The translations under genes and the position numbers were made by a program. From Rhodopirellula sp. SM50 (GTDB taxonomy: Bacteria; Planctomycetota; Planctomycetia; Pirellulales; Pirellulaceae), in contig NZ_NTFY01000037.1 of the NCBI RefSeq assembly GCF_002289565.1, positions 1 to 64,000 on the forward strand: a stretch of DNA of 64,000 nucleotides, read 5' to 3'. Below, piece by piece: positions 35,880 to 44,419 of the stretch (position 1 is its first letter; each line of letters starts with the position of its first letter). The notes under the pieces are model-generated. The model was not told where the DNA came from, searched no databases, and saw nothing but the letters and a program-made list of their open reading frames with translations.

Positions 35880-37604
35880 TCACGGCGCGGTCGCGTGGCG
35901 TTCGGCCAGGCTGCGGTGTTGTTCGGCCAGATCGTCTTCGCCCAGTTTTTCGTAGGCGATTGCCAGAGACGGGTGGGCCAGCGGACGCATCGCGGGTTCC
36001 TTGAGCGCCGCCTCCAAATCCACGATCGCCTCCTCGTAACGCTCCATTCGAAGCAGGATTTGACCACGGGTTTCAAGCAAATACGGATGTCCCGGCAACT
36101 GGTCCAAGGCGGCATCGGACAGTCTGAGCGCCTGGGGAAGCTTGGCGGTGTCTCCATTTTGCGACAGTGTGACGGCGAGATTATTCAGCAACCCCGCCAT
36201 GTTTTTCCATTCGTTGGCGGCCAGGGACAGGTGCCGTTGAGCACTTTCATGGTCCCCGGACATCAGCGCCACGGTGCCTTCGATAAAGTGCATCGCCGGC
36301 GGATCGACCCCACTGAGCAACTTTTTGCGAACGTTACGAAGCTCTTGATCATCTGCTTCGGCGCATTCGATCGAGAATTGGACCACGGCCTCCAGCACGA
36401 TCGGACTACTGGGGGCGAGTTCGAGTGCCTGATACAGGACGGGGCCTCGTTCAACCAGCGTCTCTCTGGCCCCGATATCCCGTCTGAGTCGCATGGCGGT
36501 GAAGACAAGGGCTTCTCCGGATGCCAAAAGTAGCCGTTCGTCTCCGGTCAGCTGATAACCGGCAGTCAACAATTCAAATGCCTCATCGTCTCGTTCGTCG
36601 AGCACGAAGGCCTGCGCCAGATTCAGACGCGTGGAGACGGATGTCGGATCGGACAACAACGTCGGCTTGAGATGGCGTATCGCTGCTTTGGCAAACCGTT
36701 GAACGGTCAGGTAGTCGCCGTTTTTCTCGGCCAATTGATTGGCGAGTGTGGCCGCGGCAAGATTCACCTCGGGGTTAAATTCGGCGATCGTTTCATACAG
36801 CGCCAACGCGTCGCGCGCCGCACCGATCTCGGCGAGAAAACGCGCATACATTTCTTTTGCAAAGACCGCGCGTTGGGACGGCAGTTTTGTCATCGCGACC
36901 GTGGCACAACGATGACAAATCGTTTTTTCGTCCTCGGTCCATGTCGTTCGCGGAACGAGTTGCGCCGCTGGGCGACCGTCGCCATTTCGATCAGGCACCG
37001 GGTCTTCAAAGACCAGCGTTTTGAGCATCCACAGCGCCGCCGGACCATACTCCTTCTGAATCGCCAGCCGATAAATCGCCATCCTGGCAGACTCTTTCTT
37101 CCCCAGTTCGTCATCCAGCATCGCCAGCTGATACTGGTGTTCCAAATTCTCCGGATCGATCGCCAGCAAACGCTGCACCGCCACTGACGCGACCGCTGTG
37201 TCACCCGAAGCGAGAGACGTGCGCAACGTGTCCAAATAAATCGTCTGCGTCTCCGTTTGATCTCGACGGATGATGATCACGACGGTTGCCAATAGCATGG
37301 TCGCAACGATCAGGGCGGGAATCGACGGGGCGAGCGTCGTGTACGGGCGACTGCTGACCCAGCGGCCGAAGAACCGAATTCCCCACACTCCCCAGAACAA
37401 AGGATTGATCGCCTGTGCCCAGGAAACAGTCGCTTCCTCATCGGCCAAGTTGCGGCGCAAACGTTTCGCCCAGTCATGTTGGGGAAACGAAAAGGCGTGA
37501 ATCGTCCAATCGATCAGGTGAAGCGATTGCGGTAAACGAATCACAAATCGAAAACCGGAGAGGAATAAACGGCGCCAACGTTGGAGCATGCGAACAACAC
37601 TCAT
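35880..37604 (-). CDS. TPR-repeat membrane protein of the exosortase locus
   Basis: 574 aa. An amphipathic N-terminus, one membrane segment near residues 90-112 (LAPSIPALIVATMLLATVVIII), then tetratricopeptide-type helical repeats to the end (for example LEHQYQLAMLDDELGKKESARMAIYRL and PYLLETRGQILLRMERYEEAIVDLEAALKEP). The start ATG 37604 overlaps the exosortase stop by 4 bp (ATGA), so the two are co-translated. TPR proteins with this position are typical in EPS/PEP-CTERM loci and probably scaffold the export or sorting complex. No enzyme motif. Confidence 0.85.
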   Translation of the reverse strand: MSVVRMLQRWRRLFLSGFRFVIRLPQSLHLIDWTIHAFSFPQHDWAKRLRRNLADEEATVSWAQAINPLFWGVWGIRFFGRWVSSRPYTTLAPSIPALIVATMLLATVVIIIRRDQTETQTIYLDTLRTSLASGDTAVASVAVQRLLAIDPENLEHQYQLAMLDDELGKKESARMAIYRLAIQKEYGPAALWMLKTLVFEDPVPDRNGDGRPAAQLVPRTTWTEDEKTICHRCATVAMTKLPSQRAVFAKEMYARFLAEIGAARDALALYETIAEFNPEVNLAAATLANQLAEKNGDYLTVQRFAKAAIRHLKPTLLSDPTSVSTRLNLAQAFVLDERDDEAFELLTAGYQLTGDERLLLASGEALVFTAMRLRRDIGARETLVERGPVLYQALELAPSSPIVLEAVVQFSIECAEADDQELRNVRKKLLSGVDPPAMHFIEGTVALMSGDHESAQRHLSLAANEWKNMAGLLNNLAVTLSQNGDTAKLPQALRLSDAALDQLPGHPYLLETRGQILLRMERYEEAIVDLEAALKEPAMRPLAHPSLAIAYEKLGEDDLAEQHRSLAERHATAP

Positions 37605-39325
37605 CGCTGGACTCCCGTCTGGGTGCTCATCGTCAGATTCCCGTCGCCTGGACTCAAGTGGAACTCGGAATTCGGGGCCAGCTGCTGGAGCACGGTCCTT
37701 CGAAATGAGTCAAATAGTTTTTGAAGTTTCTCGCGTTCTTCGGGGCTCAATGGGGCTTCTGTCTCCGTCCAGAGTTGCAACATGATGATGTTCGAATGCA
37801 ACGCCCCCCGATCTTTGATGCGATCATTCAGCAATGAATACAAGCCCGACATCGGCGGCGACAATAAATCACTGTCCCGGGTCAATCCGCAAAACAGAAG
37901 CGTGCCAAATTCCCCCGTATCACGAACCATTTCAGCGTAAGAAACCGGCCATCGATCACCGATGGATGCAGTCTTCTCGGCCACGTCGGCCGAAGTGAGG
38001 ACCGGTTTCCAATCATTCACCTGCCAACCGTTTCCGCTGTAACAAAGCCGCATGTCATGCCATTCCGGATAGGGTTGGCTGACCGCAATCCTGACCGGCA
38101 TTCCGTCCAGAACGACCGTCCAAACATCCGCGTGGTTCCCCAACTCTTTACTGTTTGCGTCACGCAGCGATTCGTGGTTGGTGATCAGCGATGCGTAGCC
38201 GGTGCGATTCATCAGCGCAGCCCCTGGATCCCATAACAGCGGCCGATCCGCATTCGCCAACCCGCTATCGAAACGAGTTGCGACGATGCGATAGCCCATC
38301 GCCAAACTGGATAGACAGACCAGTGAGGCGACGACCAGCATCGCTCTGGCCAGCGGTTGCCCGATCACACCACTTTCCAGCCTCTCATCTACTGCGATGG
38401 AACCCTCGTCGTCGTTCTCTTCGGGTACGCCAAAGAGCAGCATCCGATTCCAAAGCCGTGAAACCGGATCCCCAGGGTGGCCCGATTCGTCGGGCGGAAC
38501 AGGAAAGAACATCACCCGCAGGAATCGATCGGTCGAGAGCATCATCAACACCGCGCCGGAGAGGCAGATCCAACCGAGTAGTTCATGCGGCGTCCCGGTG
38601 GACAGGTCCGTGGAGTACCATTCTTGGGCAAGTGCGATCGACGTGATGCGGACAATATTCATCACCAACGCCCAGAGCACTCCGGCCAGCAGATAGGCGG
38701 GCGTCGCGATTAGCGGTCGGCGACGAAAAACGATCCACAGGCACACCAAAAACAAGACCGTAAATAGCGATTGCACGCCGCTACAAGCCTCCTCCACGAA
38801 CAATGTCCCGCCAGGAAGCTCGATGACGTTGCCCCGCAAATAATGGGTCAAACCGAACGAGTCCAACAGATAGCTGCTGACTTGCGACGTCACCCGCTGC
38901 AATGTCGCTGCAAGTTGCAAATCCAGGTTCAATGGCAATCGGATCATCATCAACAGCAGCAGACTCAAATAAGTCAGCCGATGACGATCAGCCGATGACG
39001 ACCGATGAGACCTAAGCCAGCCTGCAACGATCAGCGCAAACGCGATCGCGGAAAACCAAGGCGTTGCCCGGTACGAGGCGAAGAGCGACAGCACTCCTCC
39101 CATCCCGACCAAAACAAACGAAACCGGATCGGCAGGCATCCGAAACTGGTGGTCCCAGCGAAACAAAACCAGCGCCAAGAGTGCGAGCAGCAACGGAAAG
39201 ATGTACCCGTATTGATCCAGCTCACTCAACCAAGCCAGATAGACGGACAAACCAGGGAGTGGGGCGATGAAGACGATCGCCCAAAATATTGCCGCCAAAT
39301 ATCTCGGGTATGTCGAAGTTTCCAT
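37601..39325 (-). CDS. xrtU: Exosortase (XrtU-like) with C-terminal EpsI-like domain
   Basis: 574 aa. The N-terminal 330 residues are an eight- to ten-helix transmembrane exosortase with the catalytic triad regions: Cys in VEEACSGVQSLFTVLF, Arg in NIVRITSIA and His in PHELLGW. It cleaves PEP-CTERM proteins and attaches them to the envelope glycan. After a further membrane segment, the C-terminal 200 residues are EpsI-like (HDMRLCYSGNGWQV). This fused layout fits exosortase U of planctomycetes. ATG 39325 is chosen over an in-frame upstream opening to 39433. The likely substrate is the PEP-CTERM protein just upstream (39506). Confidence 0.9.
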   Translation of the reverse strand: METSTYPRYLAAIFWAIVFIAPLPGLSVYLAWLSELDQYGYIFPLLLALLALVLFRWDHQFRMPADPVSFVLVGMGGVLSLFASYRATPWFSAIAFALIVAGWLRSHRSSSADRHRLTYLSLLLLMMIRLPLNLDLQLAATLQRVTSQVSSYLLDSFGLTHYLRGNVIELPGGTLFVEEACSGVQSLFTVLFLVCLWIVFRRRPLIATPAYLLAGVLWALVMNIVRITSIALAQEWYSTDLSTGTPHELLGWICLSGAVLMMLSTDRFLRVMFFPVPPDESGHPGDPVSRLWNRMLLFGVPEENDDEGSIAVDERLESGVIGQPLARAMLVVASLVCLSSLAMGYRIVATRFDSGLANADRPLLWDPGAALMNRTGYASLITNHESLRDANSKELGNHADVWTVVLDGMPVRIAVSQPYPEWHDMRLCYSGNGWQVNDWKPVLTSADVAEKTASIGDRWPVSYAEMVRDTGEFGTLLFCGLTRDSDLLSPPMSGLYSLLNDRIKDRGALHSNIIMLQLWTETEAPLSPEEREKLQKLFDSFRRTVLQQLAPNSEFHLSPGDGNLTMSTQTGVQR

Positions 39326-39433
39326 GTTGAGGCATTCTGCGGAAAGGCCGGCGTTCCTAGATTGTCCACCGCGGTCGGTTCCTATCGTCGCACATCTGAT
39401 GGCGGCGAAGCCAGGGAGAAACGACGAGGGCAC

Positions 39434-39471
39434 AAAAAAAGCAAGATTCCCGTTTTCACGAGAACCTTGCT
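39434..39471 (-). terminator. Intrinsic terminator of the PEP-CTERM gene
   Basis: On the minus strand AGCAAGGTTCTCGTG pairs imperfectly with CGGGAATCTTGCT around an AAAA loop, followed by seven T. It lies 35 bp after the PEP-CTERM stop. It would separate this abundant substrate's mRNA from the exosortase gene, or attenuate read-through. Confidence 0.8.
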
Positions 39472-39505
39472 AATGCATCGCGTTAATCGGAAGCAAAAAC
39501 CGCTC

Positions 39506-40174
39506 TTAGCAGCCTTCTTCCGCCGTTGTCTCTTCAGCCTCTGCGTCCCCTTTTGCCTTCATCCGTCGGCGATATCCGATTCCACACCCGCCAGCGATCA
39601 ACCCCGTCAAGGCGATCATCGTACTCGGCTCGGGTGCTCCACGGATCACGCCCACACCCGATACCGTCGGACTGGTGAACGAAATCGACGTCTGGCCGCC
39701 GATTAGTTTGGCGATGTTGACCGGATCAACCGAAGTCGAACTGATCGTGCTCACCGGGTTCGTGAACGTGAACGAGAAATTCACCTGGTGAGTCGGATTC
39801 AGCTGGCCCACCGGAGTATTTCCATTGAACTGGAACGAGTCAGTCCCACCTGGTCCATTGTTGTTCGCAACGGTGATGTTCCCATTAACCAACGCCAAAA
39901 TGGGGGGGTGTGAATTCGGGTTTGACGTCCCGGTGTTGGGGGTTGCCAGGAACTCAAAGGCTCCTGTCGCCGGAGTCACTCCGCCCCCCGGATTGATCGT
40001 GTAATTCAGAGTGAGCGAAAAATTCCGCGGAAACGAACCCAAATTCGGCACGCTAGTATGCGACCCGGGCTGCCCCTGGTTGATCGATCCCAAGAAGCCA
40101 ACCGTCGCGGCCTCCGCCGACCCACACAGCGTGGTGCAGAGCAGAATCGCCAGACCGCCTAGAAATTTCTTCAT
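39506..40174 (-). CDS. PEP-CTERM sorting-domain protein
   Basis: From ATG 40174, with GGAAG 7 nt upstream, 222 aa. A signal peptide (MKKFLGGLAILLCTTLCGSAEA), a Gly/Asn/Thr-rich beta-type body, then the sorting signal APEPSTM at about 182, a hydrophobic helix (IALTGLIAGGCGIGY) and RRRMK. An acidic tail of about 15 residues ending EEGC follows the Arg cluster, longer than usual for this signal. A candidate promoter is at 40229-40256. It is the obvious substrate of the adjacent exosortase and may become linked to the polysaccharide made by this locus. Confidence 0.92.
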   Translation of the reverse strand: MKKFLGGLAILLCTTLCGSAEAATVGFLGSINQGQPGSHTSVPNLGSFPRNFSLTLNYTINPGGGVTPATGAFEFLATPNTGTSNPNSHPPILALVNGNITVANNNGPGGTDSFQFNGNTPVGQLNPTHQVNFSFTFTNPVSTISSTSVDPVNIAKLIGGQTSISFTSPTVSGVGVIRGAPEPSTMIALTGLIAGGCGIGYRRRMKAKGDAEAEETTAEEGC

Positions 40175-40228
40175 TTTTCTTCCGTTCACTACGCACAATT
40201 CAGAACGTGGACCGCCACGCAAGTGCCC

Positions 40229-40256
40229 AGTGTAGTTTCGATTTAGCCATTTTCAA
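40229..40256 (-). promoter_or_regulatory. Candidate sigma-70-like promoter of the PEP-CTERM gene
   Basis: On the minus strand TTGAAA (40256-40251), a 16-nt spacer and TACACT (40234-40229) resemble -35/-10 boxes. The start codon is 55 nt further on. The match is moderate and was found by eye. Confidence 0.35.
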
Positions 40257-40356
40257 CAAGCAGGTGGTAGAAATCCCCTATCTTGGACAAATGTTCTCTC
40301 CTATCGCGTGTCTCCCCTTTATTCGCGCCAATTAAACCGTTTTGGGACAAGCCGCC

Positions 40357-41751
40357 TCATCGGGCCAGCTGCCGTCCGTGTGGGGGGTGGCCGCCCAAGT
40401 CTTTTTGAATCGCAAGTGTGCCTACAAAGACTCCCCCGAACAACAATACCCACAACGCGTTGGCGGGATCGCCACTGAAATGCTGGTGGGAGGCGACAAA
40501 CGAAGCGACGTTCGCCATGACGAGTGCAAAGATCAATGCCTGTAACTCGATCAGCGGCAGGTAGCGTTGTCGCCGAATCTCGCGACGGCAACGACTCAGG
40601 ACCATCGAGATCGCGATCGAAATCAGCACAACGCCGGGCACCCCGAGTTCTTTGAACAGTCGGCTCACGCCGTCTTCTTGCCAGACGCCCTCTCGTGCCT
40701 CAACCGCGAAGTGCTGCGCACCCTGAGTCGCCACTCCCAAGCCCGATCCCATCACTCCAGACTGTTTCAACGTGCCAATGACACTTCCCGCCACGTTGTC
40801 CTTCAGTCGCGGTGCAACATCGCTGATGGTCGTCGCATAATACGCTTGGTGGTCTTCGATGCCTTCTTCGTCCCGATACATGGCCAACGGAATCGCGCCG
40901 ATCACAACGATCAACACGATGTATCCCAAGACCTGCACCACACTGCGTCGAGCCGCCAATTGGATGTACAACAAGTAAGCGATGATGAAGATCACGGGCA
41001 TGATCAACATCTTTCGGCGTCCACAAAGCAGCAGCGGTACGACACTCCAAATCGCGGTGGACAGCCACAACGGATTGATCCGTCGTTTCAACCCAGCCTT
41101 GTCGCCACGATTGAGCAAGAGGATTGCGGAAACCATCATCGTGTTGGCAGCATGAAAGCCCGCAATATCGGGACTGCGGAAAAACCCCGAGATCAGTCGA
41201 ACAATCACACCCGGCATGTGACGGATCCACTCAAATCCTTTCAGCCCGCCCAATCCCGGCCAGTCCCACATCAGGTATTCCGCCACCGATCCGATGAATG
41301 CGATGCTGTTGACGATCACATAGATCTCAAGCAGGCGTTTGAGATACTTGAGTTCAAACGCCAACGCGGCGCCCAACGCAACACCCAGCAGCGGCGCGGC
41401 GTAGGAAATGAAACCGAGTCCCGCCAACAGAATGCCGTTTTGGTACAGAGCTAGCGACAAGACGGCCCCTGGAATCAGCCCAAACAAATACCAGGTCATC
41501 GCCCGTTCGAGCCATGGAAACCGGAGCCGAACCCGGCGCAATCCCTCATGGCCACCAAAAAATAGATTGAGGAACGCCGCGCCCCAGACCGCGCAAACGC
41601 AGTAGGTCAGCAAGGTCGGTTCGCCTTCGGACAATTTGCGAATGGGATCGCGAAAACAATCCAACACGATCGCGATCCCCAATCCGGCACGCCAATCCGT
41701 GACGGCGAAGAGAGCTCCAATCGCAACGACGATGTAGAAAATTGAGTCCAA
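40357..41751 (-). CDS. O-antigen ligase/polymerase-like membrane protein (Wzy_C type)
   Basis: 464 aa with about 11 membrane segments. The large loop before the last helices has RLKDNVAGSVIGTLKQSGVMGSGLGVATQGAQHF, the G-S-G-L-G loop of the Wzy_C/O-antigen ligase family, so it polymerises or ligates glycan at the periplasmic face. The start is unusual: TTG 41751, with GAAG 7 nt upstream. The frame is the same as that of the upstream GT2 gene; the two are separated only by one TAG (41764-41766) and four codons. Polymerase or ligase cannot be told apart by sequence. Confidence 0.8.
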   Translation of the reverse strand: MDSIFYIVVAIGALFAVTDWRAGLGIAIVLDCFRDPIRKLSEGEPTLLTYCVCAVWGAAFLNLFFGGHEGLRRVRLRFPWLERAMTWYLFGLIPGAVLSLALYQNGILLAGLGFISYAAPLLGVALGAALAFELKYLKRLLEIYVIVNSIAFIGSVAEYLMWDWPGLGGLKGFEWIRHMPGVIVRLISGFFRSPDIAGFHAANTMMVSAILLLNRGDKAGLKRRINPLWLSTAIWSVVPLLLCGRRKMLIMPVIFIIAYLLYIQLAARRSVVQVLGYIVLIVVIGAIPLAMYRDEEGIEDHQAYYATTISDVAPRLKDNVAGSVIGTLKQSGVMGSGLGVATQGAQHFAVEAREGVWQEDGVSRLFKELGVPGVVLISIAISMVLSRCRREIRRQRYLPLIELQALIFALVMANVASFVASHQHFSGDPANALWVLLFGGVFVGTLAIQKDLGGHPPHGRQLAR

Positions 41752-41763
41752 GAAAATGCTTCG

Positions 41764-42642
41764 CTAGGGGTCGCCGTTCCGATCCACCGTTAACGATTCC
41801 GATTTGCGAATCGAAATTATCGATTCATAACACGCCATCATGCGGCAAAATCGGCGCCCCGTGGGGCCGTCGCGAAAACCGCCCATCAGAATGTATTGAT
41901 AAAAAAAACGCATTGCCCCGCGTGCCGGAACCCGACGTGCCAACGAGCGCAGCCCGCGACGACGTCGACTCGCATCGAGACTAAAGATCAACCAAGGTGT
42001 CTCATCGCGTTCCTGACCACACTCCCGTTTCGCTTCGCGCCCCGCATAGCGGACGTGCCGCATCCACCAATCGTCCATCCCGCGGCTAAACGCTTCGTGG
42101 ATGAACGGTGCACGGATCGTTCCCAGATCGCCATCGACCGCGGGCACCGGCACTTCACCATGACCGCTGTCTTCAAACCGCGCGCGACCTCGCCGAACCA
42201 ACCGCATGATCCAAACGGGAAATCCGTCGGAGTATTTCAACCAGACGCCGTCGAGCATCGTCTTTCGGCAGGTGCGAAAAGCGACAACCTCGGGACCGGC
42301 CGACTCAATCGCACGCCCAATTTCCTCGGCAAATTCGGCGGTTGAAACCTCGTCCGCATCAAGCATCAACACCCACTCGTTTCGCAGACCGGCATGATCG
42401 AGTGCCCAATTCCGCTGTCCCGCAAACGACTCAAAGGGATGGTTGACGACGCGAGCCCCCGACCGCTCGGCCAATGCCACGGTCGCGTCGGTCGACGCAT
42501 CATCCACGACGACGACTTCATCCGCCCACGCCAATGCATCCACACACCGCGCGATGTTGATTTCTTCGTTCTTGGCCAGCACGACCACCGATACTGCAAG
42601 TCGGGTCGGCCGATCAGCGCTGTCCGATCGTGGTTGTGTCAC
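41764..42642 (-). CDS. GT2 glycosyltransferase (WaaE/KdtX-like)
   Basis: 292 aa from GTG 42642, which overlaps the stop of the acetyltransferase gene (GTGA). LAVSVVVLAKNEEINIARCVDAL, DEVVVVDDASTDAT and MLDADE (DxD) are the GT-A nucleotide-sugar motifs. SFAGQRNWALDHA and the Arg-rich C-terminal half resemble the WaaE/KdtX beta-glucosyltransferase branch that modifies LPS core. The longer frame to 42729 runs inside the neighbour and is not preferred. Confidence 0.87.
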   Translation of the reverse strand: MTQPRSDSADRPTRLAVSVVVLAKNEEINIARCVDALAWADEVVVVDDASTDATVALAERSGARVVNHPFESFAGQRNWALDHAGLRNEWVLMLDADEVSTAEFAEEIGRAIESAGPEVVAFRTCRKTMLDGVWLKYSDGFPVWIMRLVRRGRARFEDSGHGEVPVPAVDGDLGTIRAPFIHEAFSRGMDDWWMRHVRYAGREAKRECGQERDETPWLIFSLDASRRRRGLRSLARRVPARGAMRFFYQYILMGGFRDGPTGRRFCRMMACYESIISIRKSESLTVDRNGDP

Positions 42643-43202
42643 GCGTTGATTTCCCGCTTGCGAATCTCGCGAGCCGGATTGCCCGCAACGATCGTCCACT
42701 CGGGCACATCCTTGGTGACCACGCCGCAAGCCCCGACCACGGCCCCTTCACGGACCGTCACGCCGGGGCCGACAAACGCCTTGGCGCAGACCCACGCCGC
42801 ATGCTCGATTCGAATCGGCGACGTCGTCAGCTTCATCGTCGGATCGGCCAGATCATGGGACGCGGCGCACAAGTAGCTGTACTGAGAAACCGTCGCGTTG
42901 TCGCCGATGCTGATCGGTGCGACGTTGTAAACATCCACATGATGCCCGATCGAACTGTTACGCCCGATCGTTAAATTCCACGGCGCCCAAATCCGAACCG
43001 TCGGGTCGATTCGAGACTGGGCCGTCACCGTCGCCCCGAAACAGCGTAACACCACGACACGCCATCCGAACAGGATCCGCGGCGAGGGCCGGAACAAGAC
43101 CCACCAACACGCCCCCCACAACACGCGCCCGATCTTGTTGGCCGTGGAGTGCGACGACGGACAGGCCGTTCGTGACGTATCGAGTTTGGGGTCAGGTGCC
43201 AA
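42639..43202 (-). CDS. WcaF-like hexapeptide-repeat acetyltransferase
   Basis: 187 aa, with left-handed beta-helix repeats (IDPTVRIWAPWNLTIGRNSSIGHHVDVYNVAPISIGDNATVSQYSYLCAASHD) and VAGNPAREIRKRE at the end, as in WcaF colanic-acid acetyltransferase. The His of ASHD is the probable catalytic base. The start is TTG 43202, at the edge of the AACTTGGAACTT repeat; no ATG is in frame before the conserved part. It probably O-acetylates a sugar of the polysaccharide. Confidence 0.82.
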   Translation of the reverse strand: MAPDPKLDTSRTACPSSHSTANKIGRVLWGACWWVLFRPSPRILFGWRVVVLRCFGATVTAQSRIDPTVRIWAPWNLTIGRNSSIGHHVDVYNVAPISIGDNATVSQYSYLCAASHDLADPTMKLTTSPIRIEHAAWVCAKAFVGPGVTVREGAVVGACGVVTKDVPEWTIVAGNPAREIRKREINA

Positions 43203-43269
43203 GATTTAAGTTCCAAGTTCCAAGTTCCAGAGCTTTAAGTGCATTTTCCTGTCACCCATTTTCTTGTCG
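43203..43269 (-). repeat. Composite repeat, inverted copy of 5543-5640
   Basis: On the minus strand GACAAGAAAATGGGTGACAG plus GAAAATG (43269-43243) is followed after 17 nt by GGAACTTGGAACTTGGAACT. The same two parts occur in this order at 5543-5640 on the plus strand. The TGA of the first part (43254-43252) is the stop of the upstream GT4 gene, and the second part leads into the acetyltransferase start. Confidence 0.88.
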
Positions 43270-44418
43270 GTTTCTTTCCGATGTTCTGTTCGCCATTTTT
43301 CTGCCATCTCCGTTTCTCTCCAACACCGCTCGATACACCCCCATCATGTTCTCCGCCAAGCGTTTTCGGCTGAATTGTTTCACCCGTTCGGTTCCGGCTT
43401 GAATCATCCGATCACGAAACACTTCATCTATGAGCAGCCTTTCACAACCTCGGGCCATCGTATCGTAGTCGCCGCAGCTCGCAATCACTCCGGCATCCCC
43501 GACCACCTCCCGGAGCGACCCCGCATCGCTGGAAACGACCGGGCATCCGGCAGCCATCGCTTCCAGCGGCGGCCACCCAAAGCCTTCGTAAAGACTCGGG
43601 AACAGGAACGCCGCCGCGGCACGGTAATATTTCGTCAGCGTCTTCTGATCTGGATCGATGACAAACTCGATGCGTTCGGCAACTCCACTCGCATTGCAAA
43701 CCTGACGCAGCGAGTCATCCGGTTCCGGCCCGGCCAGAACCAACCGAACCGGCACGCTGGTGTGGATGCGTTTGAAAATTTCGATCGCACCGGCGCGGTT
43801 CTTGTAAAAACCATTGTTGCCGAGATGGAACAAATAGGGCGTCGACTGCCCGACCTCGCTCGACAGTTCGCCGGAGCCTTCAAACAACTCGGTTTCGATG
43901 GCGTTCGGCACCACTCGAATGCCTCCGTCTGGCAAACAATCGAACCTGCTCAAGTCATCTGCGGTGCTTTGGCTGACCGAGCAAACCATGCTGGATGCCC
44001 CGACGCCCTGCAACGACCGCTTGATCAGCCAACGCGCCCCACGTCCGACCGGCGGTGCGCCGGCAAAGACCCTGTCCATTTGCAATCGAGGGATGACATC
44101 GTGGACCGTCACGACGACGCGGTCTGACTGCACCGTGCCAGCGGCATAGCCGAAACTGCCGTCGAGCAAATGAACCAAGTCGTATTTGGAAACATCCAGA
44201 TTCCGTGCACTGCGCCAAATGTGATAGTGACGACGCCACATTCGCAATCGATTGGGCGTGCGATTGAGCGTTTCCCGCTCACAACCCAGGAACTTTACCG
44301 ACACCGACACTTCATCAGGGAAGTACTTGTCCAGCGCACCGGCGAGCTGATCTCGATACCGCCCCATGCTTCCGGGTTCACCGGGCACCGTCGTGTCGAG
44401 CAACGCGACGCGGAACAT
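43252..44418 (-). CDS. GT4 glycosyltransferase with repeat-encoded tail
   Basis: 388 aa from ATG 44418, 1 bp after the upstream stop. GT-B fold: FRVALLDTTVPGEPGSMGRYRDQL at the N-terminus, VVVTVHDVIP, CSVSQSTADDL, and EGFGWPPLEAMAAGCPVVSSDAGSLREV with the EX7E signature. It resembles mannosyltransferases such as WbdA/MtfB-type GT4. The last six residues NRQENG and the stop are encoded by the dispersed 27-bp element. Confidence 0.9.
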   Translation of the reverse strand: MFRVALLDTTVPGEPGSMGRYRDQLAGALDKYFPDEVSVSVKFLGCERETLNRTPNRLRMWRRHYHIWRSARNLDVSKYDLVHLLDGSFGYAAGTVQSDRVVVTVHDVIPRLQMDRVFAGAPPVGRGARWLIKRSLQGVGASSMVCSVSQSTADDLSRFDCLPDGGIRVVPNAIETELFEGSGELSSEVGQSTPYLFHLGNNGFYKNRAGAIEIFKRIHTSVPVRLVLAGPEPDDSLRQVCNASGVAERIEFVIDPDQKTLTKYYRAAAAFLFPSLYEGFGWPPLEAMAAGCPVVSSDAGSLREVVGDAGVIASCGDYDTMARGCERLLIDEVFRDRMIQAGTERVKQFSRKRLAENMMGVYRAVLERNGDGRKMANRTSERNRQENG

Positions 44419-44419
44419 C

